A stretch of 64,000 nucleotides of DNA from Sanguinoderma infundibulare. Its lineage: Eukaryota > Basidiomycota > Agaricomycetes > Polyporales > Polyporaceae. The position numbers and the translations under genes are program-made. The DNA lies in contig JAVLRN010000001.1 of the NCBI GenBank assembly GCA_032821775.1, forward strand, positions 1,116,001-1,180,000. Reading direction: 5' to 3'. The notes below the pieces were generated by a model. The model searched no databases. It was not told the DNA's origin and was given only the letters and a program-made list of their open reading frames with translations. Below, one piece after another: positions 42,760 through 52,863 of the stretch (the stretch's first letter is position 1; each line of letters starts with the position of its first letter).

Positions 42760-43902
42760 TCAAAGCCGAGTCACAGACCAGCAAAGAATGTAGAGCTTCG
42801 CATGCTCGGAGACGGCGCGTAAAACGTCGCTCCTCGTGACCTCCGTGAGGCCAGCCTCGACCTTCACCGTCCCCTTCTTGAAGACCTGTCCGTCCCACAG
42901 TTCCGTCCAGCTCTCGGGCGAGTGGCAGAACATCATTATCCCGTGCGAGTTCGGACGCCGCTGCTCCTCCCTCAGCCCCTTCTCCTGACGGCCGACCTGC
43001 GAGCCTAGGATCATCGAGCCCGGTTCTGGCGAGAGGAGCCCAGCGAGGGATTTGGCAAGCAGCAACTGCTTCTTCTCTTCGAAGAGGTGGAAGAAGGTCG
43101 ACGCGTGGATGGCAGAGACGTGCCCGCGGAGCGGATTGAGCGTCTTGATGGTGGAGAGGTCCGGGTGTGGGTCACCCGGCGGGGTGTAGAATGGACCTGT
43201 CGGCTCGAGGAACGCGGGGTCGAAGGCATCCCCGGCGATGAAACGAATGGGGCACGTCTCTGCAGTAGACTTGAAGAGCTTGTGTCCGAGATCCCAGAAC
43301 TCTGGTCCGGTGTTAGCGGTGAGGCAGTCTGCCAATCGACCGGAGCCAAAACGTACCTGGGACCAAGTCGGAGGCGATAGCTCCTTCCTTCGGGAAGCCA
43401 TCGAGGACGACCTTCCTGATGTCGTTTCCAACTGAAATCGCCCGGTCAGTTCACTATGGCGGGAAGGAAGGAGGCATGAATTGTTACAGCAGCATCCTAT
43501 GTCGAGGAAGATCGGGTTCTTGTGTTCTTTTCCCAGAGCCAAGAGGCGTTGGTATGCCGGAAGACGCGCGACCTTCAACCTGCGTGCCCGATGATATCAG
43601 GCAATACAATTGCATGGCGACAAGCAGTAGCCTACTTCAGGAAGGAAAAGATCCGTATGCAAGGATAGGGATGGACCTGCATACGCCAAAATCGGCACAA
43701 TCGACAAGGCAATCTGGTAGAAGTTGAACCGTACCGCATAAGCTTCAGCTTGAACGGCGAGGATGTGCTTCTTGAGCTCTTCTTCGTCCTGGATTCCCGT
43801 TTCGGCTTTCATGAACGCAAGCCCCTGTTCGTCAATGTTGTACAAGGTTTCGTCGAGCTGGTAGCTCGGACCGCCTCTCCCAACCTCAGCGTTCAAGGAC
43901 AT
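42760..43902 (-). CDS. Methyltransferase-like protein, array copy 3
   Basis: This copy shares the five-exon layout of copy 2 and about 290 residues. It starts MSLNAEVGRGGPSYQLDETL and continues YNIDEQGLAFMKAETGIQDE, MKVARLPAYQRLLALGKEHK and NPIFLDIGCC / VGNDIRKVVLDGFPKEG. Next are EFWDLGHKLFKSTAETCPIR, FIAGDAFDPAFLEPTGPFYT, GHVSAIHASTFFHLFEEKKQ, AGLLSPEPGSMILGSQVGRQ, MFCHSPESWTELWDGQVFKK and LYILCWSVTRL. I chose the ATG at 43902 over an in-frame one at 44001 because copies 2 and 4 begin at the matching place. The frame is intact. Its middle is almost identical to copy 2, while its N terminus is closer to copy 4, so the sequence looks mosaic. Confidence 0.75.
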
Positions 43903-44408
43903 TGTGCTATCAGACGGTGAGTGCCAGTGGAGCGCGGATTGGTTGAACCGAGGGGAACGGGAAGCTATCAGTGTGGGCTTTGGATCGGGATGCCCTAACA
44001 TAGACCGGTATATGTACGACGGTGGCGCTATCCGTATCGAGCTTTCTTCGCCAGCCGTTCGTTGTAATAAGCACTAAGGGTGGTAAGACTGTATATCAGT
44101 GGAGAAACCCTAGTTCCATCAGGTGATGAGATCCGAATCGTATATTCCCCTCTGCATCGTCCGAGTGTGACCGCGCGCGGTGTAGGTTCTCCGAGTTCGC
44201 TCTAGAAGGTGCGTATGACATCTGAGCGGTTGCGACTCTGCGATCAATGCAGCTCTGGCCCTGAGCAGGGGGCCTACTTATGTTCGTCGGTGTCTATGAG
44301 TGCGTCATTAAAACACCAATCTTTACTAGGAATGAGATGAGTCCCTGATTCAGAGGCTCGTCTTGCACTAACCCCGTTCGATCTACTACAGCGCTCCGTC
44401 ACTGTTGC
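43903..44408. other. Promoter of copy 3 and 3' flank of copy 4
   Basis: It contains the TATA block of copy 3 at 44006-44026, the upstream repeated element at 44167-44219 and, at about 44366-44408, the 3'-flank block shared with copies 2 and 3. Confidence 0.55.
44167..44219. repeat. Upstream element shared by copies 3 and 4 (first instance)
   Basis: About 50 bp ending GTTCGCTCTAGAAGGTGCG lie 265 bp upstream of the copy 3 start. They recur with small indels at 45977-46030, about 430 bp upstream of copy 4. The block could be a shared regulatory element or simply the outer edge of the duplicated unit. Confidence 0.7.
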
Positions 44409-45551
44409 TCAAAGCCGAGTCACAGACCACCAAAGGAGATAGAACGTCGGATCCCCTGAGACATCACTCCTCTTAACCTCCATGAGGTTCGTCTCGACCT
44501 TCACCGTCCCCTTCTCGAAGACCTGCCCGTCCCAGAGCGCGGTCCAGCTATCGGGAGAGTGGGAGAATATCGTGACCGCGTCCGAATTGGGACGCAGCTG
44601 CTCCTTCCTCGGGCCCTTTTCCGGAAGGCCGCCGTGCGCGCCCAGGATCATCGAGCCCGGCTCGGGCGAGAGGAGCCCACCGAGCGACTTGGCCAGCTGG
44701 GACTGCTGCTCCTCATCGAAGAAGTTGAAGAAGGACGAGGCGTGGATGGCGGAAACGTACCCGCGGAGAGCGTTGAGCGTCTTGATGGCAGAAAGGTCCG
44801 GATGCGGGTCGCTCGGCGGGCTGTAGAAGGGGCCTGCAGCTTGGAGGAACGTGGGGTCGAGGACGTCCCCTGCGAGAAAGGGGACGGGGAACGTCTCTGC
44901 CGATGACTTGAACAGCTTGTGTCCAAGGTCCCAGAACTCTGCGAACGACAACTATTAGCGGTGCGACGATCTGGATTTGTACATGTGGCGAACCGTACCT
45001 GGGCGCAAGTCGGTTCCGATAGCGCCTCCCTTCGGGAAGCCATCGTGAATGGCTTTCCTGATGTCATTTCCCACTGACGGTGCCTAGTCAGTTCTCTGTG
45101 GTGGAAAGGGAGGAGGTATGAAAGGTTACAGCAGCATCCCATGTCGAGGAAGATCGGGTCCTTGCGTTCCTTGCCTAACGCCAAGAGGCGTTGGTACGCC
45201 GGCAGACGCGGGAACTTCATCCTGTGTGCCCGGTGATGTCATCCTCAACCGATACAATCATCGCATGGCGACAGGCAATAACCTACTTACCTTACGAAGG
45301 AAAAGCCCCGAATGCAAGGATAGGGACAGACCTGGATACGCCAAAATTGGCATGATCGACAAGGAAACGAGGTAAAAGCTGAGCCGTACCGCATAAGCTT
45401 CGGCTTGAACAGTGAGGATATGTTTCTTGAGCTCTTCTTCGTCCTGGATTCCCGTTTCGGCTTTCATGAGAGCGAGCCCCTGCTCGTCGATGCTGTACAG
45501 GGTTTCGTCGAGTGGGTAGCCGCCTTTCCCAACTTCAGCGTCCAAGGACAT
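44409..45551 (-). CDS. Methyltransferase-like protein, array copy 4
   Basis: Same layout as copies 2 and 3, with about 285 residues. It starts MSLDAEVGKGGYPLDETLYS, then IDEQGLALMKAETGIQDEEE, MKFPRLPAYQRLLALGKERK and DPIFLDMGCC / VGNDIRKAIHDGFPKGG. Next are EFWDLGHKLFKSSAETFPVP, FLAGDVLDPTFLQAAGPFYS, GYVSAIHASSFFNFFDEEQQ, GGLLSPEPGSMILGAHGGLP, IFSHSPDSWTALWDGQVFEK and FYLLWWSVTRL. The frame is intact and the SAM loop is kept (DMGCCVGNDIRK). Several differences from copies 2 and 3 fall in the presumed substrate half, so copies may have separate acceptors. Function is inferred from fold only. Confidence 0.75.
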
Positions 45552-45976
45552 TGTGCTATATTCGGGAGTTCAGATGATGAGTGGTGGAGTGAAGATTAGG
45601 TCGACTCGCGGAACCGATGAGAGGCTATGTGGGCTCGAGTTGGGGAAGGCCAAGCATAGCCCGGTATATGTACGACAGCGTCATCCTTTGCGGATCGACG
45701 CCTTCGGCCGTCGGTTATGATGATTATACCACGGGTGCCGGTCAGAGCGTAACCCTGAGATCGTTGCCTTTACGTGTGTGCCATAGGCGGTCAGGAACCA
45801 GACATTTAGAGCAAAGAGGATAGCTGATTCGGAGGAGATGTGGAGAGGACGTGGGCGTCCGAAGTTGGGACCAAGTGTAAGGAAGCTCGGGAAGGCGGCC
45901 CGGTGGCACTGCCGACTCGTTGCACGCCGAGAGGACCCGAATCATGGTTGAGTTCCTCTCGAATGATATAATCATC

Positions 45977-46030
45977 GTGACCGTGCTCGGCGGTGTAGTA
46001 CTCCGGGTTCGCTCTAGAAGGTGTGCATGA
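45977..46030. repeat. Upstream element shared by copies 3 and 4 (second instance)
   Basis: It aligns with 44167-44219 over about 50 bp, with the core GTTCGCTCTAGAAGGTG unchanged, upstream of copy 4. Confidence 0.7.
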
Positions 46031-46798
46031 GGGGTGTCTCACTGCATATTATAAAACAGGTCTGGGGTGAGCCGTACGTTGTTAAACCAGGTAAGTACCT
46101 ACGATAAAGGTCGAGGGAATTTGCGAGGGTCGGTATACCGCCGCTGCAGAACAAATATGATGGCTCGTCAGCGAATCGTGGGCCCTCTGATCAGTCAAGA
46201 TAAATGTACGGCGATATGTGATCTGTGTATGTATCCCGGTGCACACTTGCTTGCTCAAGTTCGAAACATTCCAAACACATGATGAATTGCTTCAGCAGGT
46301 GATGATCGTGTGTGGGGATGACCCAACGAAGCAAATGGTGATTGGGGATGGTAGTCTCGATCAAGAATTCACCTCTTTGGGCGAAGTTAGAGCTGAGTAC
46401 TGATTGTCTGGAACCACAGTTGAACCACAGGAGGAGCTTGGAATCTTCGCATCACCCGTCGAGTCCCTCCGGCTGGGGCGCGAGGCCGAGCACCATCTCT
46501 CCCTTCTCAACATTCATCACCAGCGATGGGTAGAGATGGCATCGTTGCCATATCTCGGCCAGATTGGCCCCTGCCATGTCGGGATTGTTTGAGTGCCTGC
46601 CACAGGGCCGAAGTCTTGGGTGTAAATGCCGAACTTCATCCATTTGGCATAAGTAGATCCAGAACTGTTAGACTGCCACACCGTATGATCACGTTGTGCG
46701 CGTGCTCTCAACATTTTCCATCGGGGAACTGACAGTGACAGGAACGTTGAACTGTCCACAGAATGATGAGTGATATACGCGCGAACTAAGTAGACGTA

Positions 46799-46830
46799 CT
46801 TAACTTACAACTAGCTTAACTTACAACTAG
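46799..46830. repeat. 16-bp unit duplicated in tandem
   Basis: CTTAACTTACAACTAG occurs at 46799-46814 and again at 46815-46830 without change, about 170 bp left of the mobile element. Confidence 0.85.
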
Positions 46831-46998
46831 CCACTATTTCTACCCTTACCGGGCAACTAGTCGTCCCGAATTTGATAGGTAGTAGAGCGAATGCTGGAGC
46901 CGAATTAGCTTACCGACCAAGTGTTTCGTGTTGGTGCAACAGGGTGCAACGTACGTTGGTGGGCGTTGAGTCAATCCGGCCTTGGGGCCCTGTTGGCG

Positions 46999-47736
46999 TA
47001 AGATTGGGCTTGCGCACAAGGTGGGGCATCACGTGACTATAAACTGTCACGCTCGGGCACTTTTGGCGGGGAGGAAATACTACAAAACTATAGGCTTGAC
47101 GGGGAGGCTCTTAAATAAAAATGTACCTCCTAAACTTTGTGAAGACAGTGCCAATCTACAAAGTTTAGGAAGCCAATTTTCGGATTTGTCCCGCGTGCAA
47201 GAGGAGATGCAGAAGTTCTGTCGGCCATGGCGCACGGGCGTCTGCGTAAGTCTATATTGGGTTATACCAAAAAGGAAGCTGATAGCTGGAGCAATGCCAG
47301 TGGGGATATGCGAAGCCCGTGTACCGCTAGGCACCGCAATCTTCTTCAGAAGCGGATCTTGAGCGGAATGTTCTTGAAGCCCTCGAAGCAATCCCCCTCA
47401 TTTCGGTTCACCGGTTCTACACATGTGCACACCGTTTTATGGACGCATACCGCCACGGTTTAACCGGAAAGCAGGCAGCATGGGCTGCAAAGAAATACCA
47501 TAGCCATCGGGTGCTTCCCAATGACATTCTTGTGGAGCTCGATCACGAGGGCATTACACCAACTTAATTCTCTTTCATTCCTGTCCCTACGGTACACGTA
47601 CAAGTGTCCCTCCCATCTGCGTCCACACATAGCTGTACTTAACACACAATATTAATCGTTAATCGTGTCAAGCGCTCGATTCACGTGCATGGTCACGGTG
47701 TGACATAGCCCCACCTTGTGCGCAAGCCCAATCTTA
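46999..47736. mobile_element. Internally deleted Tc1/mariner-type transposon
   Basis: The ends 47001-47027 and 47708-47734 are perfect 27-bp inverted repeats (outer bases AGATTGGGCTTGCGCACAAG). Each is flanked by TA (46999-47000 and 47735-47736), the target site duplicated by Tc1/mariner-class elements. The 734-bp interior is too short for a full transposase but keeps a coherent 3' piece of one at 47346-47567. The perfect repeats suggest a young insertion or one still moved in trans. The assignment to Tc1/mariner rests on the TA duplication and the transposase-like remnant; the exact family is not determined. Confidence 0.8.
47346..47567 (+). pseudogene. 3' remnant of a DDE transposase
   Basis: Seventy-three codons are open and end at TAA 47565-47567. 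They read SEADLERNVLEALEAIPLIS, RFMDAYRHGLTGKQAAWAAK and KYHSHRVLPNDILVELDHEG. The pattern of a helical RFMDAYRxGL segment followed by a basic KKYxxHRxLP end resembles the C terminus of fungal Tc1-like DDE transposases. The catalytic domain upstream is absent, so the element cannot move itself. Confidence 0.6.
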
Positions 47737-49376
47737 TCAAAATTAGATGATATCATCATGTCACATCGACATCGCAGTGACGTTGTGACGAGGGCGTTGT
47801 CCCTGGCTTGGGGCTGCTTGGGGTTGCCCAGTGCCCACGACTCGGAGTTGGCCTCTGCCGCCGCCTCTCGAATGGACTTGGTTCTCCTCCTCCTGGACGA
47901 CTTCCCTTCGTCGACCGGACGTCTTACACCGTGCACAACAGCGGTGTTTTAAAGGCGATGTGCGAATCCACCAAAGAAGTCTATCAGTGAGAGGCATACC
48001 AGTACTCTTCTGGCGGAGTCAGCATTGCGCATATACTTATCGACTGCAGTAAGTCATCCCCCGTCCTTCTTTCACCATGGTACTTACCTCCTGCAATCGC
48101 TCCTTCCAGCGCACGTTTGCTCCTGTCCGCCCACATCATTTGCCCGCGAAGTCTGGGACCCACGCGTTAAGTGCTCCCTGGTCCATCAATGCATCACCGC
48201 CCACCCATTTTTCGTGTCAACTTCGAGGCAGCGTTCCTGCAACGCATCAAACTATGCAATTCTGTTCCGGGCGGGAAATGGGGAAGATGCATCCATCTCT
48301 GACGGAGATCGCTGGATTGTAATGAAGCCGAGGGACTTATGCCCCAGTAAGTACATGGTTTTCAGGAAGTTCACGAGGCCATCTTCTGACTTTTGGGTGA
48401 GCTTTTGCAGCATGCAGCTGCCATTCTGGATGCCCGGCGTTGACCCGCAAAGCGCACACTGTTGCCATTGGCAACAAGCCCTCAAGGTGAGTGTCCTAGC
48501 CCACTCTAGTTCCATTCGGCCATTACGACACGGGCAACGAATCTAATCCGTGGTGCCTGAATACCAGCCGCCATCTAAAAATACATGTAGATTCTCCTTT
48601 TCTAATGGAGTTCTTAACGGTTCTGAAATTGACCATCCGTCTCTGATACTCTCCTCGTCATTCAACGCTCATCATTCATCTCGCAAATTTGCTGCTCTTA
48701 ACATCTGATGAACAACGCCGCGCGCTACTCTTATCTGTGTCAGATTGCAAGGCCCGCATTCCATTTCGGTGTCGCATACGATGTCCGAACGCTCTACGGG
48801 CAAAAGATCTCCGCATCTGCGGCAGAGATTCGTGCCGCCTCTATCGCAACCATGCCGGTGGAAACCGCGCCGGGCGAGCGAAACTCACGCCGAGAACCCT
48901 CGGACGCTTCTTTCAATACTCCGTGTATGGCCTCGGCGTGCCAACATGTCACTCATCGACCATGTGCCGAAACTCAAAGCCCGACTCTCTGTTCTTCGTG
49001 GACCAATGGACAGTCAGTGGTCCGTGCTGTACTTATATTGGTCTTTGCATAGCCATTGTTGGACCTACACGAGATGCTGCTCTGTCGTCGCGAGAGCGGC
49101 AACTTCCATTCGGTTTTGGTTCCTTGTGGTCTGGGCGGCACCATGTATAAAGGCGGAAGCCTGTCCTCATGCGTTCCCCCCCACCCGCCTCGGCCCTGCT
49201 CTTCCCCTTATCCGCGATCTGGGATCGTTCACCACCAGAGTCTGTCGACTCGGCATTGCACAGCGACCCGGTGTCACTCTCTGCTCACTCCACTCGTTCA
49301 CTTCGTGCAGCGTAGACCGCCCTCTGTATAACGTTCATCCGGGTTTCCTTACGACCGACAGCTCCGAAAAAGCACC
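47737..49376. other. Intergenic, nothing supported
   Basis: Frames at 48025-48546 and 48689-49380 on the plus strand are long for chance, but they overlap one another, are Cys/Ser/His-rich and show no family resemblance. The right end (about 49140-49376) is the promoter and 5' UTR of the secreted protein gene, with a TATA-like tataaagg near 49145. Confidence 0.4.
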
Positions 49377-50939
49377 ATGAAGTACTCCATCTTCGTCGCC
49401 CTCCCCCTTCTCCTCTCCTCCGCTGCCGGACGTCCCCAAACGTTCGGTCGTCGCTCTTCGTTTGCGCTCCAGAATGGGCAAGATGCGATCGCGCTCAAGT
49501 GAGTTCGAGTTCCGGTCACTATTGTCTTTCAGCTCTTTTTGTCCTGCATGCTTGTGCTCCTTGGCTGTACGCCACACACCTGTCGTTGCGGGTGGTTCTT
49601 TGTCCTCTCCGTCCATTTTTCATGTGGCGCAAGTTCGTCTTTGTACTAAGAATAGCCTCGCTGACGCTCATGGTTCTGTTTTGACGTTTAGCGACAAGTT
49701 CGCGAGCTTGAACACCAACTCGGCTTGCCAAACCGGCGAGGACGCGTGCGTTGACAGCAAATTCGCTCAGTGCGTCGGCGGCAAGTTCGTCACCCAGTCG
49801 TGCGGCAGCGGCCTCATGTGCGTACCTGGATACTATCCGCCGTCCTACCTTCGTGCAAACTGCTTACACTGTTGTGCCGCCCGAATGTCAGATGCGCCGC
49901 GCTTCCCCTAGTTAACTCCCCAGGGACGAGCATCACCTGCACGACTGCCGCCGACCGTGATGCGCGCATCGCCGCCACGGGCGCGAAGGCAGGCAAGAGC
50001 GCGTCGACCAAGAAGGTGACTTCGACCAAGAAGGCGACCTCAACCAAGGCGGCAACCTCGGCCAAGGCGACCTCGACTAAGAAGACGACTTCGACCAAGA
50101 CGTCGGCCGCCGCCGCCGCATCTGTGAGTTTTCAATTGATAGAAAAAGTACTCATTCAACTAACGTTCGTTCGTGGGCACAGTCTACCGCCAAGGGGGGC
50201 AACAATGCGGCATCGGGCAGCGCCGGCGCCGACGCACAGACCTCGCTGACGCTCCTCAACTCGGTGATCGCGACAGGGTTCGAGAACAACGGCCAGGACG
50301 TGCCCGCGGCGGGCCAGGTCGCGTCGCTCACGTCGTCGAACAACTTCATCAACTTCTGCGCGACGGTGTCGAACCTGCCGATCACGAACGGGCAGCAGAT
50401 CAAGACGGGCTCGTGCAACCCGGCGCCGATGGGCGTGATCGCGGCGACGACGAACATGCCGTCCTCCAAGTTCATCTTCCCGAAGAACTTGGGCACAGTC
50501 AAGGCGAACACGAACTTCACGGTACAGATGCAGATCAAGAACCTCGCGACGGGCAACTTTGTGAACGCGAACGCGAACTACTTCTCCGCGCCGCAGCAGG
50601 TGAACGCGCAGGGGGACATCAAGGGCCACTCGCACGTCGTGATCGAGAAGCTGGCGTCGCTCGACACGACGGAGGCGACGAACCCGACGACGTTCGCGTT
50701 CTTCAAGGGCTTGAACGACCCGGCCCAGAACGGCGTGCTTTCGACGGTCGTCGCGGGCGGTCTCCCCGCGGGTGCGTACCGGATTGCGTCGATCAACACG
50801 GCGGCGAACCACCAGCCCGCTCTCGTTGCCGTCGCGCAGCACGGATCTCTCGACGATATGGTGTAGTGAGTATCTTTGGCCCGTTCGTTGTCCGACGAGA
50901 GTCTTTCTAACGGTCGTTACCAGCTTCACTGTCGCATGA
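49377..50939 (+). CDS. Secreted basidiomycete protein with cysteine-rich binding module and conserved C-terminal domain
   Basis: Five exons (49377-49498, 49692-49817, 49892-50123, 50183-50865, 50924-50939) encode 392 residues. The signal peptide is MKYSIFVALPLLLSSAAG. A small Cys-rich module follows (FASLNTNSACQTGEDACVDS, FAQCVGGKFVTQSCGSGLIC), similar in Cys spacing to chitin-binding CBM19-like modules. Next is a Lys/Thr/Ser linker of repeated TSTKK units, then a large domain with NSVIATGFENNGQDVPAAGQ, ASLTSSNNFINFCATVSNLP, MPSSKFIFPKNLGTVKANTN and GHSHVVIEKLASLDTT. It ends YFTVA. This domain is common in mushroom-forming fungi, where database entries often carry the misleading name ribosomal protein S17. 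Cell-wall association is inferred from the export signal and binding module; the enzymatic activity, if any, is unknown. Confidence 0.82.
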
Positions 50940-51366
50940 GCACAAAAGGAAACTCCGACGTTATACATCTTACTTATCAGGTATCTAACCGGTGTAGATC
51001 ATCCGGACGTAGCAGAGCTGTAGCTCGTTCTCGTTTCTTCATTTTGTTTTGGGTCGTGTAGGGGTTCTGCTGTCAATGCTAATCGACTGTCACTCTTTCA
51101 TATGTGGGAGGATACGTCTTGTGGGAAGCCTATCGATCTAATCTCTGGAGTAATCTCAGATCTAATCGTCCTTGAGTCCGATTGTACTTACGTGTAGACA
51201 TCTCTATTCTATGGAAAGTTTTACAGACTCGCGGACTCGCGGAAGACGAGGCTAAGTAGGCGACCGAGTCATTCTGAGACCTGGCGTCGAGCATGCATTG
51301 GCAGGTCCTCGGAGTCAACAAACTTTACTGGACCTGCTAGCGCCCACGGCTTGGGATTATATCGCA
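50940..51366. other. Intergenic, promoter of the homoserine kinase gene
   Basis: No gene or repeat is visible. The homoserine kinase frame is open upstream to 51298, but the ATG at 51367 fits the family start. Confidence 0.5.
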
Positions 51367-52588
51367 ATGTCGATGACCGACCTCGACGGCCCACGCTCGT
51401 TCACCATCCGCGTCCCCGCAACGTCTGCCAACATCGGCCCTGGCTTCGACGTCGTCGGCCTCTCCCTCTCGCTGCACCTCACCCTCACCGTGACCATCTC
51501 ACCCTCCGCGTCCCCGGTACCGCCAGCGATCACCTACTCGGGCGAAGGCGCAGACGAAGTCCCCCTCGATGCGTACAAAAACCTCACGACGCGCGTCGCG
51601 CTCTACGTCCTCCGCTGCCACGGCATCCCCAAGTTCCCCTCCGCGCTGACCATCCACTGCGCGAACGAGATCCCGTTCGGGCGCGGGCTCGGCTCGTCCG
51701 GCGCCGCCGTCGTCGCCGGGGTCCTCCTCGGCAACGAGCTCGGCCGGCTGCGCCTCTCCCAAGAGCGCATGCTCGACTTTGCGCTCATGGTCGAGCGCCA
51801 CCCCGACAACGTCACCGCCGCGCTCGTCGGCGGCTTCGTCGGCTCCTACCTCCGCGAGCTCGACGCCGCCGCGACCGAGGCCGCCAGCGTTCCGCTCAGC
51901 GAGGTCCTCCCCGAGTACCCGCCCGACGCGGGCGAGAGCTGGGGCTTGAACCCGCCCCAGCCCCCGCTCGGCATCGGCCACTACGTCCGCTTCGGCTGGT
52001 CGAGCAGCATCAAGGCGCTCGCGATCATCCCTAGGTTCGAGCTCAGCACGGCCAAGGCGCGGAGCGTCCTCCCGGAGCAGTACTCGCGCAAAGACCTCGT
52101 GCGTATCCTTCTCGTCTCCCTGCGATCATATGCTGACCGACTCCACGGAAACCGTCCGTGCAGGTCTTCAACCTGCAACGGCTGGCGGTGCTGACGACCG
52201 CGCTCGCGCAATCGCCGCCAGACCCCGACCTCATCTACGAGGCGATGAAGGACCGCATCCATCAGCCCTATCGGAAAACTTTGGTGAGCGCGCGCGTCTT
52301 GACCCTCGCCCCCTCGTCTTGCCCCGCACCCACTCTGACCATCAAGGCCACACCCGCCCACAGATCCCCGGTCTGCCCGAGGTCACGAACAACATCACCC
52401 CCTCCACACACCCCGGTCTGCTGGGCATCTGTCTATCCGGTGCAGGGCCGACCATCCTTGCGCTCGCCACGGGCGGCTTTGACGCCATCGCGGAGGACGC
52501 GCGCGCGATCTTTAAGGGTCATGGTATCGAGGTGGATTGGAAGGTCTTGGAGGTCGTCGGCGGGAGCGTCGTAAAACAAGATTCATAG
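51367..52588 (+). CDS. THR1: Homoserine kinase
   Basis: Three exons (51367-52098, 52164-52283, 52364-52588) encode 358 residues of the GHMP kinase superfamily. The enzyme phosphorylates homoserine with ATP in threonine synthesis, in the cytosol. Motif 1 is FTIRVPATSANIGPGFDVVG. The glycine-rich ATP loop is EIPFGRGLGSSGAAVVAGVL near residue 108, followed by MVERHPDNVTAALVGGFVGS. The C-terminal GHMP motif is GLLGICLSGAGPTILALATG. The end is EVVGGSVVKQDS. All phases close and the length matches yeast Thr1. The gene is convergent with the dynein gene, with 275 bp between stops. Confidence 0.95.
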
Positions 52589-52863
52589 ATCCAGAAGTAA
52601 ATCTAGAGGTAGAAAGGGTGTGTAGGATTACACAGACGTCCAGCTCAGCAGCCTTAATAGAGCTGAAGAGCCTGCAACCCAAAAGATAAGTTCAAGGCAT
52701 GACGAAATCGTGACGTTCATTAGAGATTAATAGCTAGGAAAACATGAGAGAGGAAGGAAGGTATGGATGTATACTACGGTTGGGTATGCGTGCGTGCGTA
52801 TATACGTGCGAGAAGAGATCTACGAGGTCTATCCAATATCAACTATGTCTACGTGCGTGTTGC

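Larger units (their letters stand above)
45552..46998. other. Intergenic: promoter of copy 4 and flank of the mobile element
   Basis: It holds the TATA block of copy 4 (45662-45680), the second instance of the upstream element (45977-46030), and a 16-bp tandem duplication at 46799-46830. I see no supported gene; frames up to 80 codons occur but overlap on both strands. Confidence 0.5.

Noticed and set aside
36758..45551. A complete secondary-metabolite cluster
   Set aside because: Only tailoring-type genes are present; no polyketide, peptide or terpene synthase, P450 or transporter occurs in the window, so the claim is kept as a hypothesis.
48025..49380. Plus-strand frames of 114-211 codons before the secreted protein gene
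   Set aside because: They overlap each other in different phases, are Cys/Ser/His-rich and lack start context, introns or family resemblance.
49377..50939. Ribosomal protein S17, a name often attached to this family
   Set aside because: The protein has a signal peptide and extracellular Cys module and shows no S17 fold or motif; the name is an annotation artefact.
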